Assembly: GCA_938091935.1 (NCBI GenBank)
Contig: CALKNV010000058.1
Span: 1-47,352 of the forward strand
DNA length: 47,352 nt
Origin: an uncultured Pseudomonadales bacterium
GTDB lineage: Bacteria > Pseudomonadota > Gammaproteobacteria > Pseudomonadales > Pseudohongiellaceae
Reading direction: 5' to 3'
Positions 26,097-34,623 of this stretch are shown here, piece after piece (the stretch's first letter is position 1; each line of letters starts with the position of its first letter). A model generated the notes under the pieces. That model saw nothing but the letters and a program-made list of their open reading frames with translations. It searched no databases and was not told the origin of the DNA. A program made the position numbers and the translations under genes.

Positions 26097-26170
26097 CGGG
26101 TCAGGGCAATGCGCCTGAGATTCTTATAACCCGCTGGATTTAATACACTTTTTTGCATCAGGAACTTTGT

Positions 26171-26431
26171 ATGGTCACTATTCGATTGGCTCGTGGTGGC
26201 GCCAAAAAGAAGCCCTTCTATCACATCACCGTAAGTGATAGCCGTCGCGCCCGAGATGGACGCTTCATTGAGAGAATTGGTTTCTTTAACCCAATGGCGA
26301 AAGGCCAGGAAGAACGTCTGCGTCTTGACCTGGACAGAATGGCGTACTGGCAGTCCGAGGGCGCTCAGGTGAGCGACCGCGTCAGCAATCTTGCCAAGGA
26401 TGCGGCCGCGGCTGCTACAACCGAGGCCTGA
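26171..26431 (+). CDS. rpsP: 30S ribosomal protein S16
   Basis: An 86-residue protein, the usual S16 length. It begins [10 protein letters not shown] with the typical [19 protein letters not shown] stretch. The ATG at 26171 with AGGAA at good spacing is chosen; an in-frame ATG six codons earlier would give an N-terminus the family lacks. S16 binds 16S rRNA during early assembly. First gene of the rpsP-rimM-trmD-rplS operon. Confidence 0.97.
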   Translation: MVTIRLARGGAKKKPFYHITVSDSRRARDGRFIERIGFFNPMAKGQEERLRLDLDRMAYWQSEGAQVSDRVSNLAKDAAAAATTEA

Positions 26432-26454
26432 TTTCTACTTATTTGCCTGTAGCG

Positions 26455-27000
26455 ATGAATGTGCAAGCGGCTGCGGCAGATAAACGGGTTGTTCTGGCCA
26501 AGGTAGGCAAGGTTCACGGAATCAAGGGCTGGCTAAAGCTAAATTCTTTTACCTCGCCTCCGGCAAATATCCTGAATTATGCAGAACTGCATACCGAAGT
26601 GGATAACGCGACCCGGCTCCTGCACATTGACGACAGCAGAGAGCAACAAAAGGGCTTGATCGTCCATTTTGAGGGTTTTGACAACCCGGAAACCGCCGCT
26701 AGTTTGACCGGCTGTGAGATCTGGGTACCCAGTACAGACCTGCCGGCTTTGGAGACAGGCAGTTTCTACTGGCACGAATTGCAGGGTCTGCAAGTGGCGA
26801 ATTTGCAAGGTCAGATCTTCGGCAGCGTGCAGAGGTTGATGGAAACCGGCGCTAACGACGTGCTGGTGGTGGCACCCACTGCGGAGAGCTGTGACACGAG
26901 AGAACGCCTGATTCCTTTTCTGCCGGAGAGGGTAATTGTGGAGGTCTCATTACAAGAACAGCGCATTACCGTCGATTGGGATGCGGATTATTTGGGTTAG
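26455..27000 (+). CDS. rimM: 16S rRNA processing protein RimM
   Basis: A 181-residue two-domain protein. It has an N-terminal RimM domain (V-V-L-A-K-V-G-K-V-H-G-I-K-G-W-L-K near residue 11) and a C-terminal PRC-barrel domain (F-Y-W-H-E-L-Q-G near residue 98, I-P-F-L-P-E-R-V-I near 155). It assists maturation of the 30S head around S19. The ATG at 26455 is preferred to a TTG four codons upstream, though neither has a strong binding site; translation is probably coupled to rpsP 23 bases away. Confidence 0.95.
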   Translation: MNVQAAAADKRVVLAKVGKVHGIKGWLKLNSFTSPPANILNYAELHTEVDNATRLLHIDDSREQQKGLIVHFEGFDNPETAASLTGCEIWVPSTDLPALETGSFYWHELQGLQVANLQGQIFGSVQRLMETGANDVLVVAPTAESCDTRERLIPFLPERVIVEVSLQEQRITVDWDADYLG

Positions 27001-27085
27001 GCGCGGTTTCGCAGGTTTTGCGACTTAAGCGACAACTCGTTGCCGAGACAAAGGCCGTGGAATCGGCTGAAGGGAAACTGACCAG

Positions 27086-27844
27086 ATGCGGGTTGCCGTT
27101 GTCACACTGTTACCCGAGATGTTTTCGGCACTGACAGCACACGGCGTGAGTAGCCGGGCGGTCAAGGACAACTTGATGGATCTGGCGCTCTGGAATCCAA
27201 GGGATTTCAGTACGGATCGACACCGAACGGTTGATGACAAGCCTTTTGGCGGTGGTCCAGGCATGTTAATGAAGACAGAGCCGCTGATTGCCACCATCAA
27301 AGCAGCCAAAGCCAAATTGGCTGAGACTGGCGAGGCTGCATGCAGAACCCTCTACCTATCGCCCCAGGGGAAACCCTTGAATCAGGCGAAAGTGGTTGAA
27401 TTGGCACAGCTGGAATCCATGGTTCTAGTCTGCGGTCGCTACCAGGGCATCGACGCCCGGGTGATTGAGGCCGAAATAGATGAAGAGGTTTCGCTCGGGG
27501 ATTTCGTGATTAGCGGTGGTGAGTTAGCTGCGATGGCATTGCTCGATGCAGTTATTCGACTGCAACCTGGCGCGCTCGGTGATGATGATTCAGCGCATTT
27601 GGACAGTCTGGCTAATGGCCTGCTGCATGCGCCAGAGTTCACCAGACCTCAGCAGTTTGAAGGCAGGGCAGTGCCAGAAGTGTTGTTGAGCGGTGATCAT
27701 GCCGCGATTGCCAGATGGCGGGAAAAACAGAGTTTGGGAGCAACCTGGCTTAAGCGTCCAGATTTACTGGAACAGATTGAGTTAAACCAGGAACAGCAAG
27801 AACTATTGGAACAATTTAAAGCGGAGTACCAGGCGGCCAACTAG
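27086..27844 (+). CDS. trmD: tRNA (guanine-37-N1)-methyltransferase TrmD
   Basis: A 252-residue SPOUT methyltransferase that makes m1G37 next to the anticodon and so prevents +1 frameshifting. The knot motifs are clear: Y-L-S-P-Q-G-K-P-L near residue 90, V-C-G-R-Y-Q-G-I-D-A-R near 113, and G-D-F-V-I-S-G-G-E-L-A-A with the catalytic-region Asp. The substrate loop R-P-Q-Q-F-E-G is also present. Order and spacing fit the standard ribosomal operon. Confidence 0.97.
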   Translation: MRVAVVTLLPEMFSALTAHGVSSRAVKDNLMDLALWNPRDFSTDRHRTVDDKPFGGGPGMLMKTEPLIATIKAAKAKLAETGEAACRTLYLSPQGKPLNQAKVVELAQLESMVLVCGRYQGIDARVIEAEIDEEVSLGDFVISGGELAAMALLDAVIRLQPGALGDDDSAHLDSLANGLLHAPEFTRPQQFEGRAVPEVLLSGDHAAIARWREKQSLGATWLKRPDLLEQIELNQEQQELLEQFKAEYQAAN

Positions 27845-27883
27845 GCCCCGACTACTCGGAAGTCAGGTTAGGAGTTTAGCAAG

Positions 27884-28258
27884 ATGAGCAAAAATAAGAT
27901 CATCGAACAGATCGAAAATGAGCAAATGGGGAAAGAACTCCCTGATTTCGGTCCAGGCGATACCGTGATAGTCCAGGTTAAAATCAAGGAAGGTGACCGC
28001 GAGCGATTGCAGGCCTTCGAGGGAGTGGTCATAGGCAAGCGCAATCGCGGCCTTAACTCTTCTTTCACAGTGCGCAAAATTTCCCACGGCGTTGGCGTTG
28101 AGCGTACTTTCCAAACCTTCAGTCCACTGGTAGACAGCGTCAAGTTGAAGCGTCGCGGTGACGTGCGTCAGGCCAAGCTCTATTACCTGCGCGAACTGAC
28201 AGGACGCGCGGCCCGCATCTCGGAGAAGCTCGACAAGAAGGCAGGCGAGCAGGCCTGA
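27884..28258 (+). CDS. rplS: 50S ribosomal protein L19
   Basis: A 124-residue L19 with [23 protein letters not shown] and G-V-G-V-E-R-T-F in order. It sits at the 30S-50S interface. It is the last gene of the operon and is followed by a strong terminator. The frame begins at ATG 27884 with AGGAG upstream. Confidence 0.97.
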   Translation: MSKNKIIEQIENEQMGKELPDFGPGDTVIVQVKIKEGDRERLQAFEGVVIGKRNRGLNSSFTVRKISHGVGVERTFQTFSPLVDSVKLKRRGDVRQAKLYYLRELTGRAARISEKLDKKAGEQA

Positions 28259-28295
28259 TTAGTTCGGTTGTTACCGAGCAAAAGCAAAGTTCACA

Positions 28296-28330
28296 ATGAG
28301 AAAGTTGCCCTGGCAGCTTTCTCATTTTTG
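28296..28330 (+). terminator. Strong terminator of the rpsP-rplS operon
   Basis: ATGAGAAAG (28296-28304) pairs perfectly with CTTTCTCAT (28317-28325), with further inner pairing, and a T-run follows. It lies 38 bases after the rplS stop. Confidence 0.85.
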
Positions 28331-28504
28331 TTTCCGGGGCCATAAAACCGTAAACTGTCCCCTTACCAGGGAACAGGAGTTGGTTTTCCCCGGTTATCTC
28401 AGTGAGAGATTCAATTTACGGACAACCCTTAAGAGGGCAGCCGCATTGAATTCAACAACCATAGCCCATGCTAGCGAGGGGCTTATTCCAGCGAGGCGAG
28501 AGAC

Positions 28505-29254
28505 ATGAAAAGCACGAATAACCTGGTCCAGATGATCGCGGCACTGCTGTTTGGCAGCCTGTTATTCGCTCAGGCAAGCGCCCAGGGGGATCAATCCTTG
28601 CGCGGTAAACTTGAGCAGGCTATCGAGATTGCCTCGCAAAACACCCTTCAAATCGTGTCGCTAAATCAAACGGCGCTGCCAAATATTTTTGAAGTTGAGT
28701 TGAATACCGGTGAGATTCTTTACAGTGATATCTCAGGCGATTACTTGTTCGCCGGTGACATGTACGCGACGACTCCCACAGGCTTAATGAATCTGTCAGC
28801 CAGCACTCGTCAAAAACGTGCACTGGATAAGATCGCGCTGATCCCGGAAGAGGAAATGATCATCTTCAGCCCAGAAGAAGTGAAGGCAACGATCACCGTA
28901 TTTACGGATGTGGATTGCACCTACTGTCGCGCTTTGCACGGTGATCTGGAAGACTTGATGGCCTATGGAATCGAAGTGCGCTACCTGGCTTACCCACGCG
29001 GTGGTGAAGCAGCGGCGTCTTACGACAAGATGATCTCGGTCTGGTGCTCGGATGATCGTAAAGAGTCCCTGTCCCTGGCGAAAGGGGGTGAGGAATTGCC
29101 GCCGGTCACTTGCGAAACACCTATCCTCGAGCATTATCAGTTAGGCAACGAGCTGGGTATCAGTGGAACACCAGCCCTGGTGTTTTCAGACGGGCGGGTT
29201 ATTCCTGGCTATTTAGACAGTGAACGCCTGGCTTCCATGCTCAGCCTCAACTAG
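28505..29254 (+). CDS. dsbC: Periplasmic thiol:disulfide isomerase DsbC-like
   Basis: A 249-residue protein with a signal peptide (cleavage after A-S-A, residue 26), a DsbC/G dimerisation domain (to about residue 95) and a thioredoxin domain. The active site is C138-T-Y-C141, where Escherichia coli DsbC has C-G-Y-C. A second Cys pair lies after W-C-S-D-D and in V-T-C-E-T, as in DsbC. G-I-S-G-T-P-A-L holds the cis-Pro. It reshuffles wrong disulfides and needs electrons from a DsbD; one is encoded at 34624. Downstream hom and thrC match the Pseudomonas order, but xerD, usually just upstream there, is missing. Confidence 0.92.
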   Translation: MKSTNNLVQMIAALLFGSLLFAQASAQGDQSLRGKLEQAIEIASQNTLQIVSLNQTALPNIFEVELNTGEILYSDISGDYLFAGDMYATTPTGLMNLSASTRQKRALDKIALIPEEEMIIFSPEEVKATITVFTDVDCTYCRALHGDLEDLMAYGIEVRYLAYPRGGEAAASYDKMISVWCSDDRKESLSLAKGGEELPPVTCETPILEHYQLGNELGISGTPALVFSDGRVIPGYLDSERLASMLSLN

Positions 29255-29268
29255 TCTCGTCAATTAGC

Positions 29269-29322
29269 ACTCAGCCGCCTGCTTCCCTGCGCGCATTTTT
29301 CGGGTGGGCGCACTGGCTGAGT
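29269..29322 (+). terminator. Long hairpin after dsbC, possible terminator
   Basis: ACTCAGCC (29269-29276) pairs with GGCTGAGT (29315-29322). Inside it TGCGC (29288-29292) pairs with GCGCA (29308-29312). Only a short T-run follows. A TATAAT at 29340-29345 just downstream could be the -10 of the hom promoter. Confidence 0.45.
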
Positions 29323-29417
29323 TTATCAGTGGTTTCCAGTATAATTCGCGCTTTGGTTTTCTAAGCTAGCAGGGGTGTTTACCCACCTGACTGGCCAACA
29401 AGCGCGAGAGGCAGACC

Positions 29418-30746
29418 TTGACCCAGCATACACCGACACAACTCAGAATTGGAATTTGCGGTTTGGGTACAGTGGGCGCAGGTACCCTGCGCCTACTGGA
29501 AGGAAACAAGGAAACCATCAGCCGGCGCAGCGGCTGTGAAATTATTGTCACCCATGTCGCAACCCGCACCCCAAAGCCTGAGCTTTGCCAAAACGTAGCC
29601 CATTCTGGAGCGGATCCCCTGGCGGTAGCTGCAGATCCCAGCGTCGATATCATTGTGGAGACAATTGGCGGCTATGACGTTGCCTTCGATGTAATCAAAA
29701 CCGCACTGACCAGCGGTAAACATGTGGTAACCGCAAATAAGGCCCTGATCGCGGAAAAAGGGAACGAGCTATTTGCTCTCGCGAAGGAGAAAGCTGTGAC
29801 GCTTGCATTCGAGAGTAGCGTTGCTGGCGGCATTCCAATCATTAAGGCGTTACGCGAAGGGCTCGCTGCAAATGAAATTGAGTGGTTGGCGGGAATAATT
29901 AACGGCACCGGAAACTTTATTCTGTCTGAGATGACGGCGAACCAGAGTCAGTTCGCCGATGTGCTGCAGGAAGCGCAAGAGTTGGGCTACGCTGAAGCTG
30001 ACCCAACCTTCGATGTCGAAGGGATAGATGCGGCGCACAAGCTCACAATCATGGCTTCAATAGCATTTGGCATACCTCTGCAATTCGACAAGACTTACAC
30101 TGAGGGTATAAGCAAGGTCACGCCTGATGATATTAATTATGCCAATGAGCTTGGCTATGAAGTAAAGCATCTAGGTATCGCGCGCAAAACGGAAAGCGGC
30201 ATCGAGATGCGAGTCCACCCAACCCTGGTCGCTAAATCAAGGCTACTGGCGAACGTTAATGGTGTTGGCAACGCCATTCTCGTGCAGGGAGACTTTGTAG
30301 GTTCCACGCTGTATAGCGGTCCGGGTGCCGGCGCGGAGGCTACAGCCTCGGCAGTGGTCGCGGATCTTATCGATCTTGCGCGTCAGCTGGTTGCAGGCGC
30401 CACAGTGCCCGTGTATCCAGCTCTGGGCTATCGGGATGCTTCTGATAATTCGCCGGTGCTCGCAATCGAAGAGATCGATGCGGAGTACTATCTGAGAATT
30501 CCGGTGATCGACAAAGTTGGTGTGATGGCAAAGATTTCTAATGTACTGCAGGGTCAGGAAATCAGTATTGAAGCGGTCATACAGAAAGAGGCGGCGAGTA
30601 ATGAGAGTGTTTCAATTGTCATTCTCACCCATCGTGTGAAAGAAGATAAGCTAAACAAAGCCCTTGGCGCTCTCGAAGATCTTGCAGAGATCACTGGCGA
30701 AATTATGCGGATCAGGGTTGAACCATTTCATGGAGAGGCTTCTTAG
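29418..30746 (+). CDS. hom: Homoserine dehydrogenase
   Basis: A 442-residue enzyme reducing aspartate semialdehyde to homoserine, the branch to threonine and methionine. It has an N-terminal NAD(P) domain (I-G-I-C-G-L-G-T-V-G-A-G-T), a catalytic domain (G-G-I-P-I-I-K-A-L-R-E-G, I-N-G-T-G-N-F-I-L) and a C-terminal ACT domain (from about residue 350) for feedback by threonine. It must start at TTG 29418: no ATG or GTG precedes the nucleotide-binding motif, and GAGAGG lies upstream. thrC follows 12 bases after the stop. Confidence 0.96.
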   Translation: MTQHTPTQLRIGICGLGTVGAGTLRLLEGNKETISRRSGCEIIVTHVATRTPKPELCQNVAHSGADPLAVAADPSVDIIVETIGGYDVAFDVIKTALTSGKHVVTANKALIAEKGNELFALAKEKAVTLAFESSVAGGIPIIKALREGLAANEIEWLAGIINGTGNFILSEMTANQSQFADVLQEAQELGYAEADPTFDVEGIDAAHKLTIMASIAFGIPLQFDKTYTEGISKVTPDDINYANELGYEVKHLGIARKTESGIEMRVHPTLVAKSRLLANVNGVGNAILVQGDFVGSTLYSGPGAGAEATASAVVADLIDLARQLVAGATVPVYPALGYRDASDNSPVLAIEEIDAEYYLRIPVIDKVGVMAKISNVLQGQEISIEAVIQKEAASNESVSIVILTHRVKEDKLNKALGALEDLAEITGEIMRIRVEPFHGEAS

Positions 30747-30758
30747 CCTGCGGAAAGC

Positions 30759-32147
30759 TTGAAATATATCAGTACAAGAGGTGGCGGAGAGCCACAAACA
30801 TTTGAGCAGGTTCTGTTAACTGGTCTGGCGCCAGACGGTGGGCTCTATGTCCCCACAGAATTACCACAAATCGATACCAAACAAATGGCGGATTGGAAAA
30901 ACCTGTCCTATGTCGACCTGGCAATGGAGGTGGTAACGCCTTTTGTAGGGGATGAACTGCCCAGATCAGAACTCGAGCGCATAATCGCTGAAAGCTATGC
31001 GGAATTTGATCATCCGGAAATCGCGCCGGTCACCGAATTGGGAGACAACGAATACCTGCTAGAGCTCTATCATGGACCGACCCTGGCGTTTAAGGACTTT
31101 GCCTTGCAGGTTCTGGGGAGGCTGCTGGATCACGTGCTGAAAAAGAATGACCAGCGGGTGGTAATCTTGGGCGCGACTTCCGGTGACACTGGTTCCGCTG
31201 CTTTGGAAGGCTGTCGCCACTCTGATCATGTAGATATTTTCATTCTGCACCCGCATCAGCGCGTGTCCGAGGTTCAGCGTCGGCAAATGACTACGGTAAC
31301 AGGTGATAACGTTTTTAATCTCGCCGTAGAGGGAAATTTTGACGATTGTCAGCGCATTGTGAAGGCAGCATTTGCAGACCAATCCTTTCTGCCAGCTGGC
31401 CGCCAATTGGTGGCAGTGAATTCCATCAACTGGGCGCGAATTCTGATGCAGATTGTGTACTACTTTTCTGCTGCGCTGAAACTGGGGGCGCCCGACAAGG
31501 CTGTTTCGTTTTCTGTGCCAACCGGTAACTTTGGTGATATCTACGCGGGTTACCTCGCCAAGCATATGGGCCTGCCGATCGATCAACTGGTGGTAGCAAC
31601 TAACGAAAATGACATATTGCATCGCTTTATTAGCAACAATGATTACTCTGCGACACAGCTTAGTAAGACCTATTCACCGAGTATGGATATCCTGGTCTCC
31701 AGCAATTTTGAGCGCTATTTGTTCGATATGTTTGGTCGCGACGCAGAACAGCTGACTGATTTTATGCGACGATTCGGTAAAGAGGAACTAAGTGTCAGTG
31801 AAGAACAGTGGCGGCAGGTACAGGCCATGTTCGACAGTGCCAGTGTCAATGATGAGAAAACCTGTCAGGTCATTGCCGAAGTTAAGCAGGCAACGGGCAA
31901 ACTGCTTGATCCCCACACCGCAATAGGCGTCGAGTCCGCACGCATTGTTCGGCGCAGTCAGGATGTGCCTATGGTGACCCTGGCGACAGCACACCCTGCA
32001 AAATTCGGCGATGCCATCACCGCAGCGGGGCTGGATCTGCCGGAATTGCCAGCGCATCTCGCGGATTTGTTTGAACGGGATGAGCGATATGCGGTGATTG
32101 CTAACGATCTTGCTCAAGTCAATTCCTATATCAAAGCGCATATCTAA
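30759..32147 (+). CDS. thrC: Threonine synthase
   Basis: A 462-residue PLP enzyme converting phosphohomoserine to threonine. Y-H-G-P-T-L-A-F-K-D-F-A holds the PLP-binding Lys, and V-P-T-G-N-F-G-D the phosphate loop. The N-terminal K-Y-I-S-T-R-G-G matches the family. It starts with TTG at 30759, as does hom; no ATG or GTG is available at the right place. GGAAAG lies just before it, closer than ideal, so translation may depend on coupling to hom. No homoserine kinase gene is in the window. Confidence 0.96.
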   Translation: MKYISTRGGGEPQTFEQVLLTGLAPDGGLYVPTELPQIDTKQMADWKNLSYVDLAMEVVTPFVGDELPRSELERIIAESYAEFDHPEIAPVTELGDNEYLLELYHGPTLAFKDFALQVLGRLLDHVLKKNDQRVVILGATSGDTGSAALEGCRHSDHVDIFILHPHQRVSEVQRRQMTTVTGDNVFNLAVEGNFDDCQRIVKAAFADQSFLPAGRQLVAVNSINWARILMQIVYYFSAALKLGAPDKAVSFSVPTGNFGDIYAGYLAKHMGLPIDQLVVATNENDILHRFISNNDYSATQLSKTYSPSMDILVSSNFERYLFDMFGRDAEQLTDFMRRFGKEELSVSEEQWRQVQAMFDSASVNDEKTCQVIAEVKQATGKLLDPHTAIGVESARIVRRSQDVPMVTLATAHPAKFGDAITAAGLDLPELPAHLADLFERDERYAVIANDLAQVNSYIKAHI

Positions 32148-32167
32148 CAAGGTTCAAGCGACAAGCC

Positions 32168-33901
32168 ATGATTCGTCTGCAGCGACGTGCAACTGACACG
32201 GGATTGGCGCTTCCAGATTCCCTACATCCACTGTTGCGGCGGGTTTACCAGCAGCGCAAGTTGGCGACTGCGGAAGAACTTGACCTAACCCTCTCCAGAC
32301 TCATCCCTCCTGACAGCATGCTTGGCATGCAGGCAGCTGTGGACTTGCTGCTACACGCCTTGCGGCAACAGTCGCGGGTTTTAATCGTTTCCGATTTCGA
32401 TGCAGATGGCGCAACCAGTTGCGCTCTGGCGATGGCGGCATTGAAGCAGTTCGGTTACCAACATGTGGATTATATTGTTCCGAATCGCTTCGAGTATGGT
32501 TACGGCCTGACGCCAGAGATAGTAGAACTGGCGGCCACCAAGTCCCCAGATCTTATCATCACGGTGGATAACGGTATTTCCAGTGTCGATGGGGTGAGGG
32601 CTGCGCAAGCAATTGGTAGCAAGGTGTTGATTACAGATCATCATATTGCCCCGGATGAATTGCCCAGTGCTGAGGCCATCGTGAACCCCAACCAGGCCGG
32701 ATGCTCATTTTCCAGCAAGGCGATCGCGGGAGTTGGCGTGGTTTTTTATGTCATGTTGGCGCTGCGCAGTCGCCTGCGAGAGATGGCCTGGTTCCTTGAC
32801 AATAATCAGGCAGAGCCGAATATGGCTGAGCTACTTGATTTAGTGGCACTTGGCACTATTGCCGATGTTGTGCCGCTAGATCATAACAATCGCATTCTGG
32901 TTGCTGAGGGGCTGCGCAGAATTCGCGGGGGCAGGGCGCGGCCGGGTATAAGTGCATTGCTACAGGTTGCAAAAAAGAACGCGGTGAGTCTTAGTGCTTC
33001 GGACCTCGCTTTCGGTGTTGGCCCACGTTTGAATGCTGCCGGCAGGCTGGATGATATGACGACCGGTATTGAGTGCCTGTTGACGGAAAGTGACAGCGTT
33101 GCCCATCGCCTTGCCCTGCAATTGGATGGCATGAACCAGGACAGGCGCCAGATCGAGTCAGAGATGCGCGACCAGGCATTTGAAAGTCTGGCGAATCTAG
33201 AGCTGGATGCTGCAGACATCCCCGCGGGCCTGTGCCTGTTTGATGAGCGCTGGCACCAGGGCGTGGTCGGGATTCTCGCTTCCAGGGTCAAGGAAAAATA
33301 CCATCGCCCTGTAATCGCCTTCGCAGCAGTTGAAGGGGGAGCGGAATTGAAGGGTTCGGCGCGATCGATTCCAGGTTTTCATATTCGTGATGCCCTCGAC
33401 GCCGTTGCTACCCGTAACCCTGGCCTGGTAACCAAGTTTGGTGGTCACGCCATGGCCGCGGGATTAAGCCTTGCGCGAAGTGACTTTGAGCGATTTAGCA
33501 AAGCGTTTGCCGCTGAAGCATCGAGACAACTCAGTGTGGCACAGCTGCAGGCAATGGTAGAAAGTGATGGCGAGGTTTCCGCTGACTTCATGACCCTTGA
33601 AGCCGCCCAGATACTCCGTTCTGCGGGACCATGGGGTCAGGAATTTCCGGAGCCGCTGTTTGACGGAAAGTTTATTCTCCGTGATCAGCGTGTGCTTGCC
33701 GACAAGCATCTGAAGATGATGCTCAGCCCGGAATCTGAGCCCGGAAAACTAATCGATGCGATTGCGTTCAACGTGGATGAAGACGCCTGGCCTGCCGTCG
33801 ATGCCTCCCGTATCGAGTTGGTATTTCGGCTAGACGTCAACGAGTACCGAAACTCGCTGAACCTGCAGTTGATGGTAGAGCGAATACTTGGCAGTGAGTA
33901 G
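32168..33901 (+). CDS. recJ: Single-strand-specific 5'-3' exonuclease RecJ
   Basis: A 577-residue DHH-superfamily nuclease used in recombination and mismatch repair. Metal motifs: D76-F-D78-A-D80, D134-N-G-I-S-S and D157-H158-H159. The DHHA1 domain with F-G-G-H-A-M-A-A-G near residue 425 and a C-terminal OB-fold complete the chain, at the usual length. The gene starts 20 bases after the thrC stop. The next stretch is non-coding; the prfB gene that follows recJ in Escherichia coli is absent. Confidence 0.96.
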   Translation: MIRLQRRATDTGLALPDSLHPLLRRVYQQRKLATAEELDLTLSRLIPPDSMLGMQAAVDLLLHALRQQSRVLIVSDFDADGATSCALAMAALKQFGYQHVDYIVPNRFEYGYGLTPEIVELAATKSPDLIITVDNGISSVDGVRAAQAIGSKVLITDHHIAPDELPSAEAIVNPNQAGCSFSSKAIAGVGVVFYVMLALRSRLREMAWFLDNNQAEPNMAELLDLVALGTIADVVPLDHNNRILVAEGLRRIRGGRARPGISALLQVAKKNAVSLSASDLAFGVGPRLNAAGRLDDMTTGIECLLTESDSVAHRLALQLDGMNQDRRQIESEMRDQAFESLANLELDAADIPAGLCLFDERWHQGVVGILASRVKEKYHRPVIAFAAVEGGAELKGSARSIPGFHIRDALDAVATRNPGLVTKFGGHAMAAGLSLARSDFERFSKAFAAEASRQLSVAQLQAMVESDGEVSADFMTLEAAQILRSAGPWGQEFPEPLFDGKFILRDQRVLADKHLKMMLSPESEPGKLIDAIAFNVDEDAWPAVDASRIELVFRLDVNEYRNSLNLQLMVERILGSE

Positions 33902-34515
33902 CGAATCGGGTGAGCCATGGCGCCCCAGCGAGAAGCTGAAGCAGTTGAGTGCTAGACCAGGATGTCGATGCGTGGACCGCGTCAGGTAACGGGCTTTGAC
34001 CAAGTATCGTGGGCGTGACGAGGTTGAGCTTTTGAAGCGACAAGCCTGGATTCAGAGAGAAACGCACTGACATCATCAAGTCCGCTCATGCCGGCAGGCA
34101 AGTGTTACGCAGCATGTCCTTGAGCTGGCTCGTGATGGTAGCCCTGCTCCGGGCTCTATTCCGCATACATCACTGGGGCTCTTCTTGTTGGGCTCTGCTT
34201 AGCCTGATTCGCCCGCGACACAGGTGTAATTTTGCGTTTTGTAGTCTGAGTTACCCGGCTGCGCGTTTTAGTGACTGTACTCATAAAAAATCGGATGGTT
34301 GCCTGGCTGGAACCGGTTAAACCTGGCTGAGAGGCCAGTCTCGCGGAGATTTCTGAGCCTGCTTAAACCGATTCATGGGATGAATCGGCCGGCAAGGATC
34401 GCTTTGCTATAAGACCTGGTCCTAAATTAATTGGGGTCGCTGCACGAATTTCCTGTTTGCTGAGTCTATTGCTATAGCTGGATCGATGTGCGGGACTGTT
34501 ATTGAAGCGCAGAGC
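33902..34515. other. Long non-coding stretch with hairpins
   Basis: Over 600 bases without a convincing gene; the only open frames (for example 34102-34320) lack binding sites and recognisable protein character. Structure is visible in its second half. CCGATTCAT (34368-34376) and ATGAATCGG (34380-34388) form a perfect 9-bp stem with a GGG loop. CTGGC (34323-34327) pairs with GCCAG (34334-34338), and the word CCTGGCTG occurs at 34302 and 34322. The stretch ends in the strong terminator at 34516-34554. This would fit a small RNA gene upstream of dsbD, or a decayed gene. Confidence 0.4.
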
Positions 34516-34554
34516 AAAAATGCCGACAGTTTCATGACAGAAGTCGGCATTTTT
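34516..34554. terminator. Strong bidirectional-looking terminator upstream of dsbD
   Basis: AAAAATGCCGAC (34516-34527) pairs perfectly with GTCGGCATTTTT (34543-34554), giving a 12-bp stem flanked by A and T runs. No protein gene ends within 600 bases on the left on the plus strand, so it may end an RNA transcript or a long recJ transcript. Confidence 0.8.
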
Positions 34555-34623
34555 GTTACCTTTTGGCACATTCCTAACCTCAACGGGCGGGTAGAATGCC
34601 CGCACATCCTGCAGGAATAGACT

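Noticed and set aside
31059..31622. 187-residue minus-strand frame inside thrC
   Set aside because: It is antisense to the conserved PLP domain of thrC, with no independent support.
34102..34320. 72-residue Cys/Trp-rich plus-strand frame in the recJ-dsbD gap
   Set aside because: There is no ribosome site and the composition is unlike a real protein; treated as non-coding.
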